In this document: in pieces, positions 57,277-64,000 of the stretch
Position numbering within the stretch: position 1 is the first letter of the stretch
Layout of the letters: each line of letters starts with the position of its first letter
Assembly: GCF_030685535.1 (NCBI RefSeq)
Contig: NZ_CP131601.1
Coordinates: 1,922,001 to 1,986,000, forward strand
Direction of reading: 5' to 3'
Length of the DNA: 64,000 nt
Origin: Photobacterium leiognathi
Lineage (GTDB): Bacteria; Pseudomonadota; Gammaproteobacteria; Enterobacterales; Vibrionaceae
Program-made: the position numbers and the translations under genes
Notes under the pieces: generated by a model
The model's database searches: none
What the model was told of the DNA's origin: nothing
The model's input: only the letters and a program-made list of their open reading frames with translations

Positions 57277-59601
57277 TTAGCTATATCTTCTCGCTTTCGC
57301 TTTAGCGATAACAATAAGCCGATTGACCAACACTTTCTCTTTCGTGGCATCAGCTTTCTTTAGATCTCGTAATATTCTGTTTAATTCTGTTTCTAAATAT
57401 TTTGCTGTTTTAGTTTTCACCATATTACGGATCAACTTTTCTGCGTTATTCGGCAAAGGTTGCTCTACCGCCCACAAATAACCATAAGCAATTTTTCCAT
57501 CTTGTCCTGATGCAGGTAATACAATTTCTACCGGCTCTGGTGCTGATTGCATCTGCTCGATACGTCCTAAACGGGTGTAGTAGCCCTGTATGATAGGTGA
57601 CTTGTGATAAGGTAATTCATTGCCCTCTTGATACAACAATGGGCCAATTTCTTGCGCTAACGGCGCTTTAGCTTCGAGAATAAATTGGCTGGCGTTCTTA
57701 TCTTTACGTACATAGCTCTCTTTCTTACTGTTCTCTACCGAGTAGTAGATCTTGGCACTGTGTTTTGCACGTGTGATGGCAACATACGCTAAGCGACGCT
57801 CCTCTTCGGTATCAGCAGAGATCCCAACAGACGAACGATTAACATAAGGAAAGGCGTCTTTATCCCAATAAGGCAAATAGACTTGGCTATACTCACAGCC
57901 TTTCGCCCTAAAGATTGTGGTTAATTGCACTTGTGACATTGAGGGTTCAGTTTGGCGCAATGAATCTGAACGTTGGGTATAATACTCAAAGTAATTCAAT
58001 GCCTTTTCACACTCTTGATCCATAGACGCTAGCACAGTCTCGACACTATCTAACCTTTCGACGGCTTCTTCAATCTCAGATGCTGTCGCTTCGGTTTTCC
58101 AAATCCAGTTATCCAACTCACTATCACGACGATACTGTCGATAAACATCCAGCGCTTTAAAACTACCTTTACGGCGTAGTGTCATCAATAATTCTACTCG
58201 TGCTGTAAAGTTATCAAGATTTAAATTGGGTTGTACCTTCTCTGTTTTACTTAACACGTTTAGCCACTGATCTATAGGTGTGTTAGCGAGCTCATCACAC
58301 AATGGGCGTAAATTTGCATTCGGCACATAACAGTGAGGAAACGACATTAAGTTAAACACTAATGTCGCTTTTTCAAACGGCTGTAATTGGTTATAACGCC
58401 CGGTAGCAAAACGCATTACATCCATTAACAGCTTTACTTCTCGGCTATTAGAAAGCACCGAGCCCACAGGCATATAAAACGGAATATTCTTAGTTAGAAA
58501 TGCCAATTCAAATAACATGGTTTGTGACCAGCGACGAACCAAAATCGCCACATCAGATGCATTACCGCCTTGCTCGATAAATTCAGCAATTGATTGGGCA
58601 ATTTCCCCCACTTGACGGGCAGTGCCGATCACCTCAACTGGCGTATCATTCACAGACTGATGAGAAATAGTCTGAAAATCATGGAAACGTTGTTTGTTGT
58701 TGGCAATTAAATGACTCGCAGCAAGTGCTAGGCTATGACCAAAACGAAAAGTATGTGACAAACTATAGGTTTTCGCAGGCGCAAAATCTTGCTCAAAATT
58801 AAGCATAAACTGCGGCGCACTACCACGCCATTTATAGATACACTGATCCACATCCCCTACCGCAACAAGTTGTGCTTGAGGACCTAATAACAGCTTTAAT
58901 AAACGATATTGTGCGGTATTGATATCTTGAAACTCATCCACCACCATAAACTGGATCTGTTGGTGATAATGGGCACGTAAAGCATCATTGTTGGTAAGTA
59001 CATTGACGGTTTCCACCAGCCAATCATCAAAGAACAACTGCTTACGCTCTTTGCGGATAGTTTCAAAATTCCAATACGCTTCAATAATGAAATGGTATTC
59101 ATCACTAATATCAGATAGCTCAAACACTTCTTTTGGTGGCAACATATGCGCTTTCACCAAGCCAATGAAGCTCATCAATAATTCTATAGTGCGAGGATCT
59201 TTAAACGTCTGTTGTTTTTGGTATGACTTTTCATTCGCCGCCATTTGGCGCAGCAACTGTTTCGCAATCGCCTTATCGCTGTCACCATTCTTAAAATCAA
59301 CCTGATAACCAGTTTCCGCTAAATAGCCTGACTGGCGTAATAATTGATAACAAAAGCTATGAAAAGTATGCACAGGTACATTAGCACCAATACCATTGCG
59401 CTCAAGTTTGGCTTTAAAATCAGTGCGAATATCGCGGTTAAACATCAACACCAACATGTTCTGTGGTGCGATTGTCGTCAATTTATTCTCAACTAATCCT
59501 ACCAAGGTGGTGGTTTTACCCGTCCCCGCTCCTGCAACGCAAAGTGCATTACCAGTTTGGTGATTGATAAAAGCCGTTTGTTCAGCAGTAAAGCTTGTCA
59601 T
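57277..59601 (-). CDS. UvrD/Rep-like superfamily 1 DNA helicase
   Basis: This 774-residue ATPase has the SF1A motifs: Walker A AGAGTGKTTTL near residue 23, Ia FNRDIRTDF, II VVDEFQDIN, III VAVGDVDQCIYKWRGS, IV-like ILVRRWSQ, V TIFRAKGCEYSQVYLP, and VI YVAITRAKHS. The C-terminal ~130 residues are unlike UvrD or Rep and Lys-rich. It most likely unwinds DNA 3' to 5' in repair or recombination. Start: ATG 59601 (MTSFTAEQ); GTG codons at 59610-59613 are less likely. Confidence 0.88.
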   Translation of the reverse strand: MTSFTAEQTAFINHQTGNALCVAGAGTGKTTTLVGLVENKLTTIAPQNMLVLMFNRDIRTDFKAKLERNGIGANVPVHTFHSFCYQLLRQSGYLAETGYQVDFKNGDSDKAIAKQLLRQMAANEKSYQKQQTFKDPRTIELLMSFIGLVKAHMLPPKEVFELSDISDEYHFIIEAYWNFETIRKERKQLFFDDWLVETVNVLTNNDALRAHYHQQIQFMVVDEFQDINTAQYRLLKLLLGPQAQLVAVGDVDQCIYKWRGSAPQFMLNFEQDFAPAKTYSLSHTFRFGHSLALAASHLIANNKQRFHDFQTISHQSVNDTPVEVIGTARQVGEIAQSIAEFIEQGGNASDVAILVRRWSQTMLFELAFLTKNIPFYMPVGSVLSNSREVKLLMDVMRFATGRYNQLQPFEKATLVFNLMSFPHCYVPNANLRPLCDELANTPIDQWLNVLSKTEKVQPNLNLDNFTARVELLMTLRRKGSFKALDVYRQYRRDSELDNWIWKTEATASEIEEAVERLDSVETVLASMDQECEKALNYFEYYTQRSDSLRQTEPSMSQVQLTTIFRAKGCEYSQVYLPYWDKDAFPYVNRSSVGISADTEEERRLAYVAITRAKHSAKIYYSVENSKKESYVRKDKNASQFILEAKAPLAQEIGPLLYQEGNELPYHKSPIIQGYYTRLGRIEQMQSAPEPVEIVLPASGQDGKIAYGYLWAVEQPLPNNAEKLIRNMVKTKTAKYLETELNRILRDLKKADATKEKVLVNRLIVIAKAKARRYS

Positions 59602-59849
59602 GACATACACCACATGATGGTAGAAAAATGAATGGGCGAGTATAACAATTACCGGATCAGGTTTAAATTCATTGCTGGTGATATATACAGCACTTAACAG
59701 TAACCAGTTGCTAATGCACTATTATCTTGACCGACAAACGGTAGTATTCACCCTGCTCTATTGCTAAAATCTCGACCCTATTAGCCATGTCTTAGGCTTA
59801 CCTCTTTTTAAATATATTCTGTGTGATCCACACTGAGAACAAACCTGCT

Positions 59850-60560
59850 ATGAATAACAAAAGTTTCCTCACTAACCTTATTTCACTGATTTTGCTGCTC
59901 ATTGGTTATGTTACGAACCAACAAGTGATCCTGTACTGCGGACTATTTGCTTTCTCTGGTGCTTTGACTAACTGGTTAGCCATTCACATGCTATTTGAGA
60001 AAGTGCCTGGTTTATACGGCTCAGGTGTTATTCCTGCACGTTTTGAAGAGTTTAAATCTGCAATTAAAAACCTGATGATGGAGCAGTTCTTCACCCAAGA
60101 AAACATCAGTCGTTTTCTTAACAAAGAAATGGCTGGCGCAACTAACTTAAACCTTCAGCCTGTGATTGAGAAAATCGATTTTGCACCCGCTTATGATTCG
60201 CTATTAGATGTGATCATGAATTCACAATTTGGCGGCATGCTTACGATGATGGGCGGTACTGAAGCATTACAACCGTTACGTGAACCGTTTATTGAAAAAA
60301 TGCAAAGTGCTGTGACAGATATTAGCCAGCAAGATAACTTTAAAGCGGCACTAAAAGATCAACTCGCTGCACCTGAATCTCTGCATGATATTGAAGGCAC
60401 TATTGAAGAAATTATTGATCAACGCCTAAACGAACTAACACCAAAAATGGTGAAAGAGATGGTTCAAAAAATGATCAGCGAGCATTTAGGCTGGCTAGTG
60501 ATTTGGGGCGGTGTTTTTGGTGGTGTGATCGGTATTATCTCTGCGCTAATCGCAGGTTAA
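59850..60560 (+). CDS. DUF445 family membrane protein
   Basis: This 236-residue protein has an N-terminal membrane pair (LTNLISLILLLIGYVTNQ and LYCGLFAFSGALTNWLAIHMLFE, the DUF445 mark with N-W-L-A-x-x-M-L-F), a helical soluble middle, and a C-terminal membrane helix with a glycine-rich pattern (WGGVFGGVIGIISALIAG). GVIPARFEEFK is also typical. Function unknown. ATG 59850 rather than the GTG at 59823. Confidence 0.87.
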   Translation: MNNKSFLTNLISLILLLIGYVTNQQVILYCGLFAFSGALTNWLAIHMLFEKVPGLYGSGVIPARFEEFKSAIKNLMMEQFFTQENISRFLNKEMAGATNLNLQPVIEKIDFAPAYDSLLDVIMNSQFGGMLTMMGGTEALQPLREPFIEKMQSAVTDISQQDNFKAALKDQLAAPESLHDIEGTIEEIIDQRLNELTPKMVKEMVQKMISEHLGWLVIWGGVFGGVIGIISALIAG

Positions 60561-60587
60561 CTTCATCTTTTCTCCACATATCTTTTT

Positions 60588-60630
60588 AAGCCTTACTTGA
60601 GCCAATAACACTCAAGTAAGGCTTTTTCTT
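60588..60630 (+). terminator. Terminator of the DUF445 gene
   Basis: AAGCCTTACTTGAG pairs perfectly with CTCAAGTAAGGCTT across 9 bases, followed by TTTC. Confidence 0.92.
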
Positions 60631-60791
60631 TGAAACTTCCTTTTGGTAGAGAGAGCAAGCAAGTTTCATCTCCATTTCTATAACGACAGACTAATGCTCC
60701 GCTTCGATGGTTATTTATCCGAATAAACCTAAATCAAGTGCTAGAATTGTGATATTGGTTGAAATTTATGACTTTAAAATGATAAATACAA

Positions 60792-60807
60792 CTGTATATA
60801 TACCCAG
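60792..60807 (+). promoter_or_regulatory. LexA (SOS) box-like site upstream of ydjM
   Basis: CTGTATATATACCCAG matches CTGT-N8-ACAG except for one base in the right arm, and extends to ACTG...CAGT. TTGAAA (60759-60764) and ATAAAT (60782-60787) fit a promoter whose start would fall inside the box. E. coli ydjM, the homologue of the gene behind it, is a known LexA-regulated gene. Confidence 0.6.
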
Positions 60808-60822
60808 TTGGACTTTTCTTCC

Positions 60823-61587
60823 TTGGCAAACTTTTCTACTCATTTTAGTGTTGCAGCCGTTGCTAGTGGTTTAACCGCTACTGCCTTTCTTTCGGCTGAT
60901 CACATCACGCCTTCAATGGCGATATGGATGACCTTTCTAGGCACCATTGGCGGCTTGCTGCCTGACATCGACTCAGATCACTCCACATCAATGAAAGCCT
61001 TATTTAATATTTTGGCTGGCTTTTGCTGCTTCATCTTGATCAGTCATATTTATACCCAAGTCACTATGCTAGAACTGCTGCTTTATACCGCAGCTTTATT
61101 CATTACTATTCGTTACATGGGCAAAGCAGTATTTGAGCGTCGTACCGTTCACCGTGGCTGTTGCCATTCCATTGCCTTTGTATTATTGATCTCACTGTGC
61201 TGTGTACATGTGAGCTCTATTATTGGTCATACTGCGGAGACTAGCTGGCTTGCAAGTGGTTTTGTCTTATTTGGCGGCTTAGTTCATCTGGTGCTTGATG
61301 AAATTTACAGTGTGGATTTATCTAACCAGCGTTTAAAGAAATCCTTTGGTACCGCTTTGAAGCCTTTCTCATTTGCTAATCCTTTAATTAGCTTGGCGCA
61401 AATCATTGCTATTGTTTTGCTATTTACCACAGCCCCGTCTTACCACAAAACGCTGCATATATTGAGTAACTGGCATCACTTTAAATTTAGCCCTGCATGG
61501 TTTAACTGGTCTGATATTGAAATATGGGTGAATCATGTCATTCACCAAGCACCACAAAAACTCAGCACAATTCACAAGCTGTTCTAA
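60823..61587 (+). CDS. ydjM: YdjM-like membrane-bound metal-dependent hydrolase
   Basis: This 254-residue protein belongs to the LexA-regulated YdjM/DUF457 family of membrane-bound hydrolases. It has about five hydrophobic helices with metal-type motifs: LLPDIDSDHS near residue 45, HRGCCHS (RTVHRGCCHSIAF) and HLVLDEIYSVDL. The TTG at 60823 gives the family start (M)ANFSTHFSVA; the upstream TTG at 60808 abuts the LexA box. I saw no ATG in frame. The substrate is unknown. An SOS box-like site lies just upstream. Confidence 0.8.
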   Translation: MANFSTHFSVAAVASGLTATAFLSADHITPSMAIWMTFLGTIGGLLPDIDSDHSTSMKALFNILAGFCCFILISHIYTQVTMLELLLYTAALFITIRYMGKAVFERRTVHRGCCHSIAFVLLISLCCVHVSSIIGHTAETSWLASGFVLFGGLVHLVLDEIYSVDLSNQRLKKSFGTALKPFSFANPLISLAQIIAIVLLFTTAPSYHKTLHILSNWHHFKFSPAWFNWSDIEIWVNHVIHQAPQKLSTIHKLF

Positions 61588-61648
61588 AACGAATTATGGC
61601 GATAATCATCTTTATGAATATCGCCATTTTTATTAATAAAATCACAAG

Positions 61649-61660
61649 GCAAACGTTTGC
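61649..61660 (+). promoter_or_regulatory. PurR operator upstream of purC
   Basis: GCAAACGTTTGC is a perfect 12-bp palindrome and the core of the PurR consensus (ACGCAAACGTTTTCGT). It lies 120 bp before purC, as expected for purine repression. Confidence 0.85.
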
Positions 61661-61779
61661 TTTTTCTCTGGCAGTCAATTCTATAACCTTGTATGATGCG
61701 TCTACGATGATGTTTCGCCATATGTTCTTGTGGTAAAAACTCTGCATTTCTGCGTAATCATTTGAATAGGATTTTCACG

Positions 61780-62883
61780 ATGAGCCTTGCCGATCAAGTT
61801 TTAGCTGTTAATGATGATCTCCCAATCCGTACTGACAAGCCTGTACATAGCGGTAAAGTACGCTCTGTTTACTGGCTGACTGAAGCTGACAGTCGACGTT
61901 TGATTAAGGAAAAAGGCTACAATGTCCAACCTGATGCACCATTAGCCATTATGGTGATCAGTGATCGTATCTCTGCATTCGATTGTATTTGGCATGGCGA
62001 AGGTGGCTTAAAAGGTGTACCTGGTAAAGGCGCAGCACTGAACGCCATTTCAAATCACTGGTTTAAGCTATTTAAAGACAACGGCTTGGCTGATAGCCAT
62101 ATCTTAGATATTCCCCACCCTTTTGTTTGGATCGTCCAAAAAGCCAAACCTGTGATGGTTGAAGCTATTTGCCGTCAATACATCACAGGCTCAATGTGGC
62201 GTGCATACAGCAAGGGGGAGCGAAATTTCTGCGGTATCGAACTACCTGAAGGGCTAAAGAAAGATCAAAAACTGCCTGATCTACTAATGACGCCATCAAC
62301 CAAAGGTATTTTAAAAGGCATTCCTAATGTTCCTGAAGCTGATGATGTCAATGTCACCCGTAACGATCTAGTCAATAATTACGCTGCATTTAACTTCCGC
62401 AATACTGATGATATCGCACAATACGAAAAGCTATTAGCTGAAGGCTTTAACGTGATCAGCGATGCACTCGCAAAACTCGATCAAATCTTTGTCGATACCA
62501 AATTCGAGTTTGGCTACGTCACCGATGCTAGTGGCAACGAGAAGCTGATTTATATGGATGAAGTAGGCACACCTGACTCTTCACGTATTTGGGATGGTGT
62601 AGCTTACCGTGACGGACAAATCGTCGAGAACTCGAAAGAAGATTTCCGCCAAGTGCTGCTAAACACTTTCCCAGATCCTGATGTTTTATTAAATAAAGAT
62701 CGTATGGAAGAACGTTTCGCTCTTGCTCGTGATAACGAGTTACCACAAGAGGTACTGATGCAGATCTCTAAAGTTTATACAGGGATCGCTGAAAAAATCA
62801 CTGGTGAGCCAATCACACTAAGCCGAAATCCGAAAGCTGAAATCATTGAGATTTTGCGCAATCAATATCAATTGATCGACTGA
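61780..62883 (+). CDS. purC: Phosphoribosylaminoimidazole-succinocarboxamide synthase
   Basis: This 367-residue enzyme joins CAIR and aspartate to make SAICAR, step eight of purine synthesis. It shows [42 protein letters not shown] (ATP-binding and catalytic region), TPSTKG and [15 protein letters not shown]. The length fits the long Vibrionaceae-type PurC rather than the ~237-aa enteric form. ATG 61780 with AGGA upstream is the start; the ATG at 61762 lacks a ribosome site. Preceded by a PurR palindrome. Confidence 0.95.
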   Translation: MSLADQVLAVNDDLPIRTDKPVHSGKVRSVYWLTEADSRRLIKEKGYNVQPDAPLAIMVISDRISAFDCIWHGEGGLKGVPGKGAALNAISNHWFKLFKDNGLADSHILDIPHPFVWIVQKAKPVMVEAICRQYITGSMWRAYSKGERNFCGIELPEGLKKDQKLPDLLMTPSTKGILKGIPNVPEADDVNVTRNDLVNNYAAFNFRNTDDIAQYEKLLAEGFNVISDALAKLDQIFVDTKFEFGYVTDASGNEKLIYMDEVGTPDSSRIWDGVAYRDGQIVENSKEDFRQVLLNTFPDPDVLLNKDRMEERFALARDNELPQEVLMQISKVYTGIAEKITGEPITLSRNPKAEIIEILRNQYQLID

Positions 62884-62909
62884 GCACTTCAAAATCCTTT
62901 CTCCTACAT

Positions 62910-62941
62910 AAAAACAGGCATTCATACAATGCCTGTTTTTT
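62910..62941 (+). terminator. purC terminator
   Basis: AAAACAGGCAT pairs with ATGCCTGTTTT, with TT after. Confidence 0.9.
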
Positions 62942-63333
62942 CGTCGCTCTCAGCTATTAATATTGTTCATATTTACGTTAATTTGAAATAAATTTGCTAT
63001 TTTTATATTTATTACTAGTCTTATTCCATTGTATTAACCGATACGAACTTTAGCTCCCTTCATAACAATTGCGATACAAATGGAACAATTTACACAAATA
63101 AACAACCCTTACTATCCTTTCACCTCATACACATTACTTCATATTTTTTAATATTTTTATTTTTTATGCTTTTTGCTATTAATGTATGCGTTTAAAATCA
63201 AAAAATCCTATAAAACATAAGCATAACCCTTAAGTATTAATTGAATTGTAGGTAATGGTTATTTTATGATCGCAATATAAATAGATTTAATAAAAATATT
63301 TATATCTACTCATTTTTAAACACAGGAGGTTCT
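62942..63333. other. torE upstream region
   Basis: No gene; strongly A+T-rich. It contains a possible TorR box (listed) and, at 63135-63144, a weaker TACTTCATAT. No FNR site seen. Confidence 0.4.
62963..62972 (+). promoter_or_regulatory. TorR-box-like decamer
   Basis: TTGTTCATAT matches nine of ten bases of the E. coli tor box CTGTTCATAT. It is 362 bp before torE, far for a single activator site, so the call is tentative. Confidence 0.3.
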
Positions 63334-63510
63334 ATGAGCAGTGTTACTGATCAAGAAGCCAAGCAAACACGTAGCCGAGAATGGAAGATGTTCCTTTTTA
63401 TTGTCATCTTTTTGTTTCCTATTCTCAGCGTCATTTTTGTCGGCGGCTACGGCTTTACCGTTTGGATGCTACAACTATTTGTCTTTGGTCCACCAGGACA
63501 TGGCGGCTAA
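63334..63510 (+). CDS. torE: TorE/NapE-type small membrane protein
   Basis: This 58-residue protein starts at ATG 63334 behind AGGAGG. It has a charged N-terminus (SREWKMF), one membrane helix (LFIVIFLFPILSVIFVGGYGFTVWMLQLFVFG, key part FPILSVIFVGGYGF), and ends GPPGHGG. This is the TorE/NapE pattern: a subunit linked to periplasmic TMAO or nitrate reductase operons, role unclear. The following gene encodes a NapC/TorC cytochrome. TorE is preferred because the torE-torC order is that of marine TMAO operons. Confidence 0.82.
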   Translation: MSSVTDQEAKQTRSREWKMFLFIVIFLFPILSVIFVGGYGFTVWMLQLFVFGPPGHGG

Positions 63511-63553
63511 TCCCCACTAATTACCGTGAGCATCCATTTTAAGAGAATCGATA

Positions 63554-64000
63554 ATGAAATCATTTTTAGCTAAAGCTTGGCAGACCCTATCACGCCCAAG
63601 CGTCCACATTAGCCTAGGTGTCCTAACCCTTGGTGGCTTTATTGCTGGTATCATTTTCTGGGGTGGTTTTAATACTGCGCTAGAAGCAACCAACACCGAA
63701 GAGTTCTGTGTTAGCTGTCACGCAGATAACGTAGCACCAGAATATGCAAATACTATTCACGATAAAAACCGTTCTGGTGTGCGTGCAACGTGTCCTGACT
63801 GTCACGTACCACACGATTGGACAGATAAAATCGCCCGTAAAATTCAGGCAAGTAAAGAAGTCTTTGCTCACATGGCAGGTTTCATTGATACCCCTGAAAA
63901 ATTTGAAGATCGCCGTATTGTGCTAGCCCAGCACGAATGGGAACGCTTTAAAGCCAACGGCTCACAAGAATGTCGTGACTGTCATGATTACAAAGGCATG
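63554..64000 (+). CDS. torC: TorC/NapC-family multiheme cytochrome c, 3' end beyond the window
   Basis: The first 149 residues are seen. An N-terminal anchor helix ([21 protein letters not shown]) precedes periplasmic heme-binding motifs: CVSCH, CPDCH and CRDCH, three of the four or five expected. The family takes electrons from menaquinol in the inner membrane and passes them to periplasmic reductases. The helix and [10 protein letters not shown] are NapC-like, but the torE neighbour suggests TMAO respiration with torA probably downstream. Whether it is TorC (with an extra C-terminal heme domain) or NapC depends on the unseen part. Confidence 0.75.
   Translation, partial: MKSFLAKAWQTLSRPSVHISLGVLTLGGFIAGIIFWGGFNTALEATNTEEFCVSCHADNVAPEYANTIHDKNRSGVRATCPDCHVPHDWTDKIARKIQASKEVFAHMAGFIDTPEKFEDRRIVLAQHEWERFKANGSQECRDCHDYKGM

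Overview
The window looks like chromosome from a marine gammaproteobacterium of the Vibrionaceae, most likely Photobacterium. Supporting signs are the Vibrio-type norspermidine operon (nspC, carboxynorspermidine dehydrogenase, and a fused diaminobutyrate aminotransferase/decarboxylase), the long (~367 aa) PurC, a torE-torC pair, an A+T-rich base composition, and a highly reiterated tRNA operon. The genus is inferred from gene content; no search was run.

Layout. 1-5.2 kb: a partial lipoprotein, a small SpoU-type RNA methyltransferase, and a secreted beta-helix protein with chitin-binding-like modules. 5.2-6.7 kb: a complete IS50/Tn5-like insertion sequence sitting in the loop of that gene's terminator. 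7.0-8.6 kb: 14 tRNA genes on the minus strand, built from a 343-bp Cys-Gly-Leu unit repeated four times plus Cys and Leu(CAA). 8.8-14.2 kb: norspermidine biosynthesis operon. 14.9-15.5 kb: a nirB remnant that keeps an intact-looking FNR/NarP control region. 15.7-19.5 kb: small enzymes (MAPEG, ABM monooxygenase, Nudix, SDR), a 268-bp MITE-like element, and a Fur-controlled siderophore-interacting flavoprotein. 19.6-22.8 kb: pgsA, uvrC, uvrY. 23.5-26.9 kb: an ECF-type vitamin transporter operon behind a structured leader RNA. 26.9-29.5 kb: lgt and a CHASE-GGDEF protein. 29.6-38 kb: a copper-efflux locus (small Cys/His protein, CusC, CusB with two CusF-like tails, CusA, a cupredoxin) followed by a CDF exporter. 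38-42.6 kb: DUF1456, a lipoprotein, and a VWA/MltF-like pair. 43-47 kb: nupC and an acetoin pair (alsS, alsD). 47-51.4 kb: a periplasmic protein, a Tat-exported PhoD phosphatase and an NDH-2-like enzyme. 51.5-56.3 kb: two tandem gfa paralogues, frmA and a DAACS symporter. 56.5-59.6 kb: two unannotated paralogous small basic proteins and a UvrD-like helicase. 59.8-64 kb: DUF445, a ydjM homologue under an apparent LexA box, purC with a PurR box, and torE-torC running off the end.

The genes are mainly core and accessory metabolism. The most unusual features are the tRNA amplification, the IS in the terminator loop, the unassigned leader RNA of the ECF operon, the decayed nirB with preserved regulatory sites, the paralogous small proteins flanking a perfect Fur-like palindrome, and the LexA-like box on ydjM. 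I found no CRISPR array, prophage or rRNA.
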